Source: FEN-1297 sp964498065 (GTDB taxonomy: Bacteria; Bacteroidota; Ignavibacteria; Ignavibacteriales; Ignavibacteriaceae). Taken from it: a stretch of DNA of 64,000 bases. The notes below the pieces were generated by a model. The model did not search any database. It worked only from the letters and a program-made list of their open reading frames with translations, and had not been told where the DNA came from. The DNA is taken from contig CAZCFZ010000014.1 of NCBI GenBank assembly GCA_964498065.1, forward strand, positions 1 through 64,000, read 5' to 3'. The position numbers were made by a program, and so were the translations under genes. Each line of letters begins with the position of its first letter. Positions within the stretch are counted from its first letter, which is position 1. Shown piece after piece: positions 36,620 through 45,239 of the stretch.

Positions 36620-36838
36620 CTATTCTTTTTCTTCATCTTTTTTGTTTAGAGTATTTACATTTAGTCTAACATAGCACGGGCAAAAGCCTAATGTGCTAGT
36701 TAAAAACATTGCCAATGCGATTATGCCCAAGAACGCGGCGGTACTTCCGTTAATTTGATGAGTTAAATAAAGCAAAAGAATTGCAATAGCAGCTAATCCT
36801 CTAAACACTCTATCAATCAAACCTACATTTTTTTTCAT
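36620..36838 (-). CDS. DUF2892-like (YgaP transmembrane) small membrane protein
   Basis: A 72-residue protein with the DUF2892 pattern: KNVGLIDRVFRGLAAIAILL opens it, then a second helix and STLGFCPCYVRLNVNT near the C-terminus. In E. coli YgaP this domain anchors a rhodanese. Here it is a separate gene three loci downstream of a rhodanese, so a split YgaP-like pair is plausible. The CPC motif may bind sulfur or metal. Confidence 0.8.
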   Translation of the reverse strand: MKKNVGLIDRVFRGLAAIAILLLYLTHQINGSTAAFLGIIALAMFLTSTLGFCPCYVRLNVNTLNKKDEEKE

Positions 36839-36853
36839 TTTAACTTTTTGATC

Positions 36854-37082
36854 CTATTCTGAAATTTTCTCTGTTGATTTTTTATTTTGTCTTTTACCGA
36901 TAAACGATGCTCCTATTAACGCTCCAACTTATTGTGCTTGCCCAGGGATTGCTTGTTATTGCGCATGATCCTATTACACAGCCGATAAAGTGATAATATA
37001 GGTACCCGGTCAGTGCGCCGAGAAAAAACGGATATGTTCTCTTCAGCCGAAGTAATTTTATTTTTATTTGTGGTGATTCCAT
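36854..37082 (-). pseudogene. DUF6132-like small membrane protein, frameshifted near the C-terminus
   Basis: The frame from 37082 reads as a small two-helix membrane protein: FFLGALTGYLYYHFIGCVIG, then SCAITSNPWASTIS. It then runs into an unlikely tail (WSVNRS...) and stops at 36894. Dropping one base in the TT at 36926-36927 (minus strand AGTTGG) restores the expected second helix GALIGASFIGKRQNKKS, ending KISE and a stop at 36854. This looks like a single-base insertion: a recent mutation, an assembly error, or less likely programmed frameshifting. The gene overlaps the rhodanese by 19 bases. Confidence 0.72.
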
Positions 37083-37444
37083 CTTATAATTCCGCCTTTT
37101 AAATTAGCGCTGTTAAAACCTTTTTTTCTTAACTTTGCTGCCGCCGTCAAGCTTCTATTACCCGAACGGCAATAACATATAATTTCTTTATCTTTATATT
37201 TTAGCAATTCATCCGATCTTGTCCCAAGTTCGTACAAAGGAATATGCACAGAACCTTTTATTGACTGCTCTTTTCGTTCCTTCGGAGTTCTAACATCCAA
37301 TAAAATTATATTTCTGTTCTTCAGTTTTGCAGCTGCTTCACCGGGTTCATATTGAATTATACCTCTTGTTGATATAATTTTTTTCACATAAAGGGAAACG
37401 ATCAATGCTGCAAATATCAGTAAAATAATTTGGGTTGAAGTCAT
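37064..37444 (-). CDS. Membrane-anchored rhodanese-like sulfurtransferase
   Basis: A 126-residue protein with an N-terminal membrane helix (residues 5-22) and a single rhodanese domain: ILLDVRTPKERKEQSIKGSVHIP, then the active-site loop CRSGNR (Cys92) in IICYCRSGNRSLTAAAKLRK. The six-residue loop fits sulfur transferases. It is the first gene of the cluster; persulfide or sulfide handling with the downstream thioredoxins is the likely role, inferred from neighbours. Confidence 0.92.
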   Translation of the reverse strand: MTSTQIILLIFAALIVSLYVKKIISTRGIIQYEPGEAAAKLKNRNIILLDVRTPKERKEQSIKGSVHIPLYELGTRSDELLKYKDKEIICYCRSGNRSLTAAAKLRKKGFNSANLKGGIIRWNHHK

Positions 37445-37802
37445 TTTTCGTATTATTTATTTCTTTTGTTATCGTATTCGATACAAAATAACACTAAAGG
37501 ATTCATTTTTTATCGTTTATATTCATGTTTAAAAACACCTCATATATTAAGAAAGAAAGAAGAGATAGATACAAAATATGTCAAGTAAAATATACAGGGT
37601 TAAATCTTTATAGGAACAATTATTCAGTTTCTGCTAATTATTGTTAACAGCAGTAATTTTAGTAAAAAAACATACGTGATTGTTTGTTTTTTTTGAATTT
37701 TATGGTATTTATTTTTTTAATAATTTTTATGAGATTATAGGGTGTAATCATAATCTTTTTCAATAATCAATTAAAATATAAAACTAAATATTTGAGGAAG
37801 TT
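37445..37802. other. Divergent intergenic region between rhodanese cluster and ABM gene
   Basis: A 358-base AT-rich gap from which both flanking genes are read outward, so it must hold both promoters. No clean TTTG/TAnnTTTG pair is visible in either direction. A weak hairpin, CTGCT/AGCAG near 37627-37650, is the only symmetry seen. No RNA gene or further reading frame is recognisable. Confidence 0.4.
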
Positions 37803-38099
37803 ATGGAACATTTATTTGTTTCATTTAAGGTTAAAAGGGAACACATTGATGATGCAAAAAAGATTATTATCGAATTTATTAAGCAAATCAAAGAGAAAGA
37901 ACCCGGTACATTATTCTACCGCTGTTTCCAGGAAAAATCGGACGACACATCATTTGTGCATGTAATGACTTTCCGGAATGAAGAGGATGAAGAAATTCAC
38001 AGGCATTCAAAATACGTAAAGAATTTTATTAATAGATTGCACCCGATATGTGAAAAAGAGCCGGAATTTTCCGAATTAAATTTGATTTGTTCTAATTAA
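37803..38099 (+). CDS. Antibiotic biosynthesis monooxygenase (ABM)-like protein
   Basis: A 98-residue ferredoxin-like-fold protein: LFVSFKVKREHIDDAKKIII, EKEPGTLFYRCFQEKSDDT, VHVMTFRNEEDEEIHRHSKY. This is the pattern of YgiN/ABM quinol monooxygenases and related small dimeric proteins. The substrate is unknown. TGAGGAAGTT precedes the ATG and serves as ribosome binding site. Confidence 0.82.
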   Translation: MEHLFVSFKVKREHIDDAKKIIIEFIKQIKEKEPGTLFYRCFQEKSDDTSFVHVMTFRNEEDEEIHRHSKYVKNFINRLHPICEKEPEFSELNLICSN

Positions 38100-38199
38100 A
38101 GTAAAGTTACAAAACGGTAACAATTAAGATTTTTTCTTCCTTAAAATCTTCGGGTAATCCTATTCGAATATTAATTTGCCGGTTTAAATACTGAGAAAA

Positions 38200-38411
38200 A
38201 TGTTTATCGATTTTAGTCAGAATGGCGAATCAATATCGGATGCTTTATTTTTAGATATAAATATTGAGCAAAAAATAAAAGAGATTTTGGTATAGGAAAA
38301 TTAGACAGCAAGAATATAAACACCGCAAAGGCATTTACACTTTTTACTCTTAGCGTAATCGGATACATCTATAAAGGATTACTTCATATTTCAATTGTAA
38401 GTAGAATTTAA
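38200..38411 (+). pseudogene. Possible gene remnant in two frames (TetR C-terminus-like)
   Basis: An ATG at 38200 opens 31 codons (MFIDFSQNGESISDAL...), stopping near 38295. In another frame the reading resumes with IGKLDSKNINTAKAFTLFTL, then SVIGYIYKGLLHIS, ending at a stop near 38411. Joined, they give a helical stretch vaguely like the C-terminal domain of a TetR-family regulator. There is no DNA-binding part. Identity is very tentative. Confidence 0.25.
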
Positions 38412-38426
38412 ATAATTTATTTTATT

Positions 38427-39041
38427 ATGTATAAATTATCCAGCCAGTCTTTAAAAATGAACAAAACCCAAACAGAATATAAATTTACTCCGCTGACTTC
38501 AAAAAATTGGAAAGACATTGAAAAATTATTCGGTCCGAAAGGCGCCTGTACAGGGTGCTGGTGCATGTGGTGGAAACTTTCCAAATCGCAGTTTGAAGAT
38601 CAAAAGGGAGAAAAAAATAAAAGAGCTTTCAAAAAAATAGTTCAATCTGATCAAGTGCCAGGAATAATTGCGTTTTATAAAGACGAGCCTGTTGGCTGGT
38701 GTGCAATTGAACCAAGAGAATCATTTAAAAGACTCGAAACTTCCAGAATATTAAAACCTGTTGATGATAAAAATGTCTGGTCGATAGTTTGCTTTTATAT
38801 TAAGAAGGAATATAGAAGAAAGGGTGTTTCAAAAGCATTAATTAAGAAAGCTGTGGATTATGCCAAAAAAGAAAAAGCAAAAGTTATTGAAGGTTACCCG
38901 TTGGACTTAAGTAAGAAAGAAAATTATCCCGATGCCTTCGCATATCACGGAACCGTGTCATCATTTAAAGCTGCGGGATTTAAAGAGGTTTTAAGAAGAT
39001 CGGAAACCAGACCGATTATGAGATATTATATTTCAAAGTAG
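38427..39041 (+). CDS. GNAT-family N-acetyltransferase
   Basis: A 204-residue protein with a GNAT core: a substrate strand VPGIIAFYKDEPVGWCAIEPR, motif A IVCFYIKKEYRRKGVSKALIKKA (R-x-x-G-V/A pattern RRKGVS), and a C-terminal FKAAGFKEVLRRS. The Cys/Trp-rich block CTGCWCMWWKL near residue 48 is shared with a GNAT subgroup of unknown substrate. The first ten codons may not be translated; a second ATG at 38457 begins MNKTQ. Confidence 0.86.
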   Translation: MYKLSSQSLKMNKTQTEYKFTPLTSKNWKDIEKLFGPKGACTGCWCMWWKLSKSQFEDQKGEKNKRAFKKIVQSDQVPGIIAFYKDEPVGWCAIEPRESFKRLETSRILKPVDDKNVWSIVCFYIKKEYRRKGVSKALIKKAVDYAKKEKAKVIEGYPLDLSKKENYPDAFAYHGTVSSFKAAGFKEVLRRSETRPIMRYYISK

Positions 39042-39048
39042 AAATATT

Positions 39049-39819
39049 CTAATCTGTTAAAGCTTCGTTCAGTATACTCCAATCTATTTTGTGCATAAGT
39101 TCTTTCATTCTATCCTGGGCACCGGTCATTACAATAACAATATTTTGTATGCTGGAAGTTTTAGTATTTTTAAATTTGTAATAATAACAATTGAATTCCT
39201 TGTTCAGCTTAATATTTTTCCAATTGCCGAAGGCCAGGAAGTAACTTGTCCAATTTTCGTCTGCATAATAACCTTTATTAAGTTTAGTTACTATGGAAGC
39301 TCCCTTTACATTAATATCCGGTTCGTTAATTGGTCTGCCCTTAATAAAATCGTCGTTGATATATGCATATACATCAATCTCATATAACTCTGAAAGTTGT
39401 TTACCTTTTGCAATTAAGCTGTCATAAGTAGAATTATCTTTGCCCGCATCTTCTTGCGGCATTTGAGAAAATTTATCGGATAATATTTTCTCCTTTTCTG
39501 CCAGGGGTTTAATCAGCGTATTATATCTCTTTGAATTTTCCTTAACCTTGTAAATTCTTTCAAAGTCAGAATCAATGTTAATCGGACCTGTCCCATCATC
39601 ATTAATTGGAACTACAGGATTGTTATTAAAGTCGTCGGAATCCAAACTCCAATCATTATCACCGAATTGATCCAGCACGCTCTGAATTATATGTATGGGT
39701 TTGGCTAAAAATTTCTTTTCTGCAGGACTCGGTTCTTTAAGTGATTGTGAAAATGCGGGCAGTACCCAACCGGTTTCCAAAACCAGAAATAAAAATATTT
39801 TTGTCTGCAGTTTTTTCAT
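39049..39819 (-). CDS. Secreted protein of unknown function
   Basis: A 256-residue protein with a signal peptide (hydrophobic run ending at PAFSQ, residue about 25). The mature part is hydrophilic, with DNDWSLDSDDFNNNPVVP and a Lys/Glu-rich helical stretch. No family is recognised. It follows another secreted unknown gene by ten bases and is probably co-transcribed with it. Confidence 0.7.
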   Translation of the reverse strand: MKKLQTKIFLFLVLETGWVLPAFSQSLKEPSPAEKKFLAKPIHIIQSVLDQFGDNDWSLDSDDFNNNPVVPINDDGTGPINIDSDFERIYKVKENSKRYNTLIKPLAEKEKILSDKFSQMPQEDAGKDNSTYDSLIAKGKQLSELYEIDVYAYINDDFIKGRPINEPDINVKGASIVTKLNKGYYADENWTSYFLAFGNWKNIKLNKEFNCYYYKFKNTKTSSIQNIVIVMTGAQDRMKELMHKIDWSILNEALTD

Positions 39820-39829
39820 TAGGATTTAT

Positions 39830-40750
39830 TTACCTTTTTTCAACATCCAAAAATTCTTTATAATATTGTCCCGCTTCTTTATAAGCATCCTGCGTTTCAC
39901 CTATAAGATATAAAATGCCTGCAACCAACCTCTTCTGTCCTGCTGCCAAAAGTCCTCTAAGTGAATTATTGTGTACATCATCGCCGTAATGCACTTTTGC
40001 CAGTGCGTCTTCAAATTCTGAGTAGTCTGTTTTATATACTTCTTTTTGTTTATTCCATAGTTTTCTAAAATCATTTAAATATGAGTTTTCAATTTCAACA
40101 TATTTTTGAGCTTCTTTAATATACAGTTCATGTTTGGCATTCGGATCTTTTTCAAATACAGCCTTTGGTTCCCTATCTGGAGGCAGCTTTTTGTACTCCT
40201 CTTTATACCAAATATCAACTGCATCGCGCTTTTTTTGATATTTTTGTTTTAGATTGAGTATTGTATTTGCATCGAAAGGGCTTTTCGACATCCTCTCGGC
40301 TTCCGTCTGGTTCATTTTGCCTAATACTTCCTCAGCCCTTATTACCCTTTGTGATTCCGGCTGATAAGAACTCATACTATTGTTCTGCATATACTGTTTA
40401 GCCATCTGCATTGCCATTGCTTTTTTTTGCTGATCGCTTAAGCCTTCCATTTTCTTTTTAAAATCCGAGTAATTTCCTGCCTGCATTGGAACACCCGACA
40501 AGGTCACGATTATTCCTTCAAGTCGATTTGATAAATCTTTATCGATATTACCTGCGTTACAGCCGGAACTTTCAGGATTATTACAGTCAATCTTGCCGTA
40601 TGCTTCTTTACATGATTTAGGCGGGGGTGTAACTTTTTCATATTGCGGTATAAAATCCTCTTTAACCGGTCGCCCTTGTGCAAAAATGGAAATCGATATA
40701 TTGGATAATACGGTTAAAATAAATGTAAATAATAAAATCATCCTATACAT
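39830..40750 (-). CDS. Secreted helical protein of unknown function
   Basis: About 306 residues with a signal peptide (MYRMILLFTFILTVLSNISI, cleavage near SIFAQG) and a mature part rich in Lys, Glu and Gln that looks mostly helical, with an early Cys-rich stretch (CKEAYGKIDCNN, GCNAGN). The open frame begins at a GTG (40756), but GAGG precedes the ATG at 40750 at a good distance, so the latter is chosen. No homology is recognised. It pairs with the downstream secreted gene. Confidence 0.68.
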   Translation of the reverse strand: MYRMILLFTFILTVLSNISISIFAQGRPVKEDFIPQYEKVTPPPKSCKEAYGKIDCNNPESSGCNAGNIDKDLSNRLEGIIVTLSGVPMQAGNYSDFKKKMEGLSDQQKKAMAMQMAKQYMQNNSMSSYQPESQRVIRAEEVLGKMNQTEAERMSKSPFDANTILNLKQKYQKKRDAVDIWYKEEYKKLPPDREPKAVFEKDPNAKHELYIKEAQKYVEIENSYLNDFRKLWNKQKEVYKTDYSEFEDALAKVHYGDDVHNNSLRGLLAAGQKRLVAGILYLIGETQDAYKEAGQYYKEFLDVEKR

Positions 40751-40839
40751 TTCCACGCCTCTTTATGTATTCAAAAAGGAATAATTGAAGCCTTCGAAGT
40801 TAATCCATTAAATAAACAGGCAGCTCCGATGGTTAATAA

Positions 40840-42030
40840 TTATATTTTTACAAACTCAACTCTTCTGTTATTGGCTCGTCCTTCTGCTGTATCGTTGGTA
40901 TCAATCGGTTTGGTATCGCCGAATCCTTTTGTAGTAAGACGTGATGCATCTATTCCCATGCTTACTAGCTGAGACTTAACCGCATCTGCCCTTTGTTGAG
41001 AAAGGGTCATGTTATGTGCAGCATCACCGGTATTGTCTGTGTGTCCGTCAATTTCAAATTTAAGTCCCGGATTATTTTTCATAACTCTAACAATCATATT
41101 CAATGTGCCCATGCTTTGAGGCTTTATATCGGATTTGTCAACATCGAAAGTAATGCCGTGTGTAACTATTTTGGAAGCGGTGAATTTTTTGCCGATTATA
41201 TTCATGCTGCCGCCTGCTGCTGCACGAACATTTGTGAATACAATGGGATTATTCATATCACCTATTCCCCCGAATCCGAATGAATTAGGTGAAATACCAA
41301 CATTAGGAATAACCAAAATGCGGTACTGGTCTACGTAACATTTCAACTGATTGTTTTTATAAATAAGCGCACAATGATGCCATTTATTAAAAAAGGTGTT
41401 ATCATCTTCGTTTGGATAATCGGCACTAAAATCTTTTGGCAGATAGCCGGTTTCTACTCCTCCGCGTTCATTAAATTGAATATTTGCCTCTTGATCATTT
41501 CCATCTTTATCTTTATATGCTAAAAAGAGAACGGGGCCATAAGCGCTGCCGTTTGGATAAAAATCAAATTCAATTGTAAAAGGATCCGTTAAATAAGACT
41601 TAGTTTTCATTAGCGGGTAAACCCTGCAATAGTTTCCCTCTGTAAGGCTGAAAGCAGCTTTGCCTGCCACTTCATTTACGACAGCTTGTCCGGCATCCAG
41701 ATTCCAGTGAGAAGGAAATTCTCCATTCTGGTCCTCGGTAAAATCATCTTCAAAAATGATCTTATCTCCGGGTACAAAATCGTAATTTTGGTAGGCGCTA
41801 ATACTAGGCGGCTGGTTGGAATTTACAGCCGTGTTGCTGTTTGAATTGTTAGTTGAGTTATTGTTGTTTTTCGAATTATCCTTTTTCCCTTCCATGGCTT
41901 TGTCAATTTTCTTTTCGACTTTTTCTTGTGCTTTATCTTTTACATGATTTAAAAGGTTGTCGAATTGAGCCTTTGCCGTGAATGCTAAAAGGAAAAAGAA
42001 AACTGATGTAAATAATAATATCTTTTTCAT
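40840..42030 (-). CDS. OmpA-family outer membrane protein with LamG-like middle domain
   Basis: A protein of about 396 residues. A signal peptide ends near TAKAQ, then a charged helix and an Asn/Ser-rich linker (residues about 50-75), then a lectin/LamG-like beta domain (about 85-270), and a C-terminal OmpA peptidoglycan-binding domain with FEIDGHTDNTGDAAHNMTLS, QQRADAVKSQL and NNRRVEFV. The frame extends to 42057, but GGAGG just before the ATG at 42030 decides the start. A 20-bp palindrome lies about 170 bases upstream. It would tether the outer membrane to the cell wall. Confidence 0.87.
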   Translation of the reverse strand: MKKILLFTSVFFFLLAFTAKAQFDNLLNHVKDKAQEKVEKKIDKAMEGKKDNSKNNNNSTNNSNSNTAVNSNQPPSISAYQNYDFVPGDKIIFEDDFTEDQNGEFPSHWNLDAGQAVVNEVAGKAAFSLTEGNYCRVYPLMKTKSYLTDPFTIEFDFYPNGSAYGPVLFLAYKDKDGNDQEANIQFNERGGVETGYLPKDFSADYPNEDDNTFFNKWHHCALIYKNNQLKCYVDQYRILVIPNVGISPNSFGFGGIGDMNNPIVFTNVRAAAGGSMNIIGKKFTASKIVTHGITFDVDKSDIKPQSMGTLNMIVRVMKNNPGLKFEIDGHTDNTGDAAHNMTLSQQRADAVKSQLVSMGIDASRLTTKGFGDTKPIDTNDTAEGRANNRRVEFVKI

Positions 42031-42193
42031 TTGTGCCTCCATACTTTTATAAAGCAAAAATGTAATTTATGATCAGAATTAAAGTATTTATAAAATAGAA
42101 TGACTTTGTTTTCCTGGAGTATAGTTTCTTAAGGCTTTTCCTTTGACGATGTTTCGAAACAAATCCAAAATAAAATATAAGATTAGGTGAAAC

Positions 42194-42213
42194 AACTAAT
42201 CATTTGATTAGTT
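42194..42213. promoter_or_regulatory. Palindromic operator-like site, copy 1
   Basis: AACTAATCATTTGATTAGTT is a perfect inverted repeat (9-bp arms, 2-bp centre). It is about 170 bases upstream of the OmpA-family start codon. The same 20 bases, with five identical flanking bases, recur at 45205-45224, and a two-mismatch copy lies at 45943-45962. The adjacent NarL-type regulator is the likely binder. Confidence 0.65.
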
Positions 42214-42275
42214 TTACATGTAATTATATTGCGCTCAAAGATATTTTTGACTGTTTCTATCCGCTTATATAAAGA

Positions 42276-44168
42276 CTATTTTAACAAAATCAATTTTTTA
42301 GACTGAACAAATTTTCCAGCTTCAATTCTGTAAAAGTAAACACCGCTGGACAATTTGGACGCATTGAAATTTACCGTATATCTTCCGGCAGATTCATCCT
42401 TATTAACCAAAACAGCTACCTGATTTCCAAGTATATCATAAACTTTTAAAACTACATGAGATTGATTAGGAATCTGATATTCAATAGTTGTTGTGGGGTT
42501 AAATGGATTCGGATAATTTTGGAATAATTTATAATCACGGGGGATTGAGCTTTCAAAAGGTGTATTTACCGAAGTTAGTTTTGAGTAAGGTATTACGTTA
42601 ACGACCACATGCTCTTCCGAATGCTTTTTTTCCGTTGAATTTGCACCTGTTATTGTAGTGTCAAAAGAGAAATCACCTTTAAAAACAAAACCGCTGTCTG
42701 TCTTATGCCAGGAAGCTGTAGTACCAAAACCAAGATCGTTTGGTCCGACGGTATAAACTAAATAATCGTCCGGATCTTCATTGGACGTAAAAGTAGTATC
42801 ATGTTCATAAGGGCTCGGAGATACCGCCGTGCCAGCCATAAACTGATGCACGTTCCATGTCTCATCTAGCAGCAAGCTTGAAGTGAATCCTATTCCGCCG
42901 TATGTGCCGTATTGCAGATAATCATCAAGACCGATACTGTACATAAAATCTTCAGAGGGATCGGTTACGTAATTGAAGACACTAGAAGCCTCACTAAAAA
43001 GTGTAGGGGAGTCTGAAAAACCTTTATCATTGCCCCAACCGTTGGTAGAACCCTTTGCCCCGGCAATATAATCGATATTGATACTGCTGTCGCTGAATTC
43101 TCCGACGACATACTGTGTTACCTGGGCATGTGTTTGTGAGATAGATTCATCATAGCCGTATGTATCATTATCTTGGCTGGTAGCTTCACGGGTGCTCAAA
43201 TGATTCTCTTGAATGTTAAGTACCCAACTATTTGTAGGGACATAATTAATATTCACCGTGGTATCGCCCCAGGCTCCTTTTCTTTTGTTTGTCGGGGTAA
43301 AATACGGGAAGTAAATCCCGAGAATGTTGCCGACTTCCGTTACATTATCAGCTGTGAAATTTGCATTGGATTTACCGCTGCCGTCGGTTTCTACGCTGTC
43401 TTTATTAAAGTGTCCGTAAGTAGCGCTTATCTTTACCCAGCGTCTCGAAAGCGGAGTACCGTCGCAGTCATTTACCTGAAAAACAACCGGTATTGTCTCG
43501 CCGCCCTTCAAATTTACTTTTGAAGGAATTATTTTAACTTTAGCGTCAATTGCAATTTCGTTTCCGCCCAGGTTCCGTACATTTTTCTGATAAGCCCTAA
43601 CTTTATCAAATATAGGTTCAATTTGAGAAATTGCGGTGCTGGCAGCATCAATTGATTTTTTGGGATCGGTAAAATCTGATTCGCCCTGGGCGAGTCTTGT
43701 TCTGGTATGAGCATCTTCAAGGTAAACGTGAAAGTGAAATTGCCCGCCGGAGCTGTCGAGAGAAGACCAGATTAGAAAATCAATGCCGGGCACCGGACCG
43801 TCGGGTGGAAGATCACCGGTAGACCAATTTTCCAGATGTGCTTTTAATTCAGTATCTGGATTGGCTAAAAACTCTTGTGCCATAGTACCTACCAGCCAGT
43901 CGATACAATCCTTTTCCGGATCGTTATCTTTTATCTGCGCTATAGGCACCACCGCATCACCCAGAGCGAGCCAGTTCAAAAAAGCCGGCTGCAACATATC
44001 AATTGACTTACCTGATGAATCAGTCGGCATTTTCACATCCATCCTAACACCGTAAACGTCAACGATCGGTGCAGGACAGTCGTCGCATGCTGTTGATTGT
44101 GAGTAAATTTTATTTGTAATGCAGATATTGAAAATTAATAATAAAAAAACTTTTATCGTGATTTTCAT
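42276..44168 (-). CDS. T9SS cargo protein with Ig-like domain and type A sorting domain
   Basis: A 630-residue secreted protein. Signal peptide to about residue 23 (NKIYSQ), a Cys pair (CDDCPAP), a large mixed region, an invasin/Big_1-like repeat (VNLKGGETIPVVFQVNDCDG, GSGKSNANFTADNVTE), and a C-terminal type IX secretion sorting domain: LFQNYPNPFNPTTTIEYQIP, YDILGNQVAVLV, SSGVYFYRIEAG and a KKLILLK end. The sorting domain directs export through the type IX system to the cell surface. Function of the body is unknown. It follows another T9SS cargo gene by 64 bases. Confidence 0.88.
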   Translation of the reverse strand: MKITIKVFLLLIFNICITNKIYSQSTACDDCPAPIVDVYGVRMDVKMPTDSSGKSIDMLQPAFLNWLALGDAVVPIAQIKDNDPEKDCIDWLVGTMAQEFLANPDTELKAHLENWSTGDLPPDGPVPGIDFLIWSSLDSSGGQFHFHVYLEDAHTRTRLAQGESDFTDPKKSIDAASTAISQIEPIFDKVRAYQKNVRNLGGNEIAIDAKVKIIPSKVNLKGGETIPVVFQVNDCDGTPLSRRWVKISATYGHFNKDSVETDGSGKSNANFTADNVTEVGNILGIYFPYFTPTNKRKGAWGDTTVNINYVPTNSWVLNIQENHLSTREATSQDNDTYGYDESISQTHAQVTQYVVGEFSDSSINIDYIAGAKGSTNGWGNDKGFSDSPTLFSEASSVFNYVTDPSEDFMYSIGLDDYLQYGTYGGIGFTSSLLLDETWNVHQFMAGTAVSPSPYEHDTTFTSNEDPDDYLVYTVGPNDLGFGTTASWHKTDSGFVFKGDFSFDTTITGANSTEKKHSEEHVVVNVIPYSKLTSVNTPFESSIPRDYKLFQNYPNPFNPTTTIEYQIPNQSHVVLKVYDILGNQVAVLVNKDESAGRYTVNFNASKLSSGVYFYRIEAGKFVQSKKLILLK

Positions 44169-44232
44169 TTTTCCCTTTTTATTTAATTATAATTAAAATA
44201 TTTGCAGTCTGAATTCATTAAATTTTTTACAG

Positions 44233-45069
44233 TTATTTAAGCAGAATCATTTTATTTACTTGATGAAAGCTACCAGCCTGCATTACGTAGAAGTATATTC
44301 CGCTTGAAAGATTATCGGCATTAAATTTAATACTATATTTGCCTGCCGGTTGATTATCGTTTACTAAAGTCGCGACATCTTTTCCAAGAATATTATAAAC
44401 CTTTAAAACGACAAATTGGCTACTGCCTATTGAGTATTGAATATTTGTGCTCGGGTTGAATGGATTCGGATAATTCTGTTTGAGTTCAAATGATAAATGA
44501 GAATTAATGTTTTTATCATTTACAGCGGTTGCACTTCCGAATGAAAGATCATCAATATTAAAAGACGAACCGCTGTGGGGATTCGATGCCGGCATTAAGG
44601 CAATACTAATAGCTGCCGAGTCGGGAGTATCGTTTAAATCATAAACTATTGGGGCAGTAAATTGAAGAAATGAACCTGCATTTACATGTGTATGAAATAT
44701 CCCTGCGCCAATTCCGTTGTTATTTTTATATAAGGCTACCGTAATTACAAGAGAATCTGAACTAACAGAAGTTAGTTTATAATAACCTGATAAACTCGAT
44801 GGCCTTCCAGTGTATACGAATTTAGTGATTAAAGCAGGCGGAATTGAAAAACCATTTATTGAAAGCACGTCGCCTTTTACAGAGTATGAACCAGAATGTG
44901 CATCCGTAGATTGTGTAATAGTTATAAACTGTCCGCTATTACTTGCTTCCCAGTTGTCAGGATTGCCGCTTGTCCAGTTTTCAAAACCTGCATTTGGAAT
45001 TTGGCAGAATATAGTTGATGATAATAAAAAAACACATGTGACTATATTAAAGTAAAAATTTTTTTTCAT
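44233..45069 (-). CDS. T9SS cargo protein, probable carbohydrate-binding/PCMD-like, type A sorting domain
   Basis: A 278-residue secreted protein with a signal peptide ending near IFCQ, then IPNAGFENWTSGNPDNWEAS, the opening of a jelly-roll-like domain often found in Bacteroidetes secreted proteins, and a C-terminal sorting domain (LKQNYPNPFNPSTNIQYSIG, YNILGKDVATLV, SSGIYFYVMQAG, KMILLK). A palindromic site lies about 146 bases upstream. Probably co-transcribed with the larger cargo gene downstream. Confidence 0.85.
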   Translation of the reverse strand: MKKNFYFNIVTCVFLLSSTIFCQIPNAGFENWTSGNPDNWEASNSGQFITITQSTDAHSGSYSVKGDVLSINGFSIPPALITKFVYTGRPSSLSGYYKLTSVSSDSLVITVALYKNNNGIGAGIFHTHVNAGSFLQFTAPIVYDLNDTPDSAAISIALMPASNPHSGSSFNIDDLSFGSATAVNDKNINSHLSFELKQNYPNPFNPSTNIQYSIGSSQFVVLKVYNILGKDVATLVNDNQPAGKYSIKFNADNLSSGIYFYVMQAGSFHQVNKMILLK

Positions 45070-45204
45070 ATTCCTCTCCGTTTATATTTATTAATAATTT
45101 AAGCGCCATAAATGGAATATCGGAATAAATATATTGGACTTCACAGGCTGTGGAAAAGATTTTAGTCCGCTGTAAATAAAATAATCGGTGAAGATTGTAT
45201 TAAC

Positions 45205-45224
45205 AACTAATCATTTGATTAGTT
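45205..45224. promoter_or_regulatory. Palindromic operator-like site, copy 2
   Basis: Identical to copy 1: AACTAATCATTTGATTAGTT, with the same three bases before and two after. It lies between the response-regulator stop codon and the T9SS cargo gene, about 146 bases upstream of that gene's start. Confidence 0.65.
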
Positions 45225-45239
45225 TTGAAAAGCAGGAGA

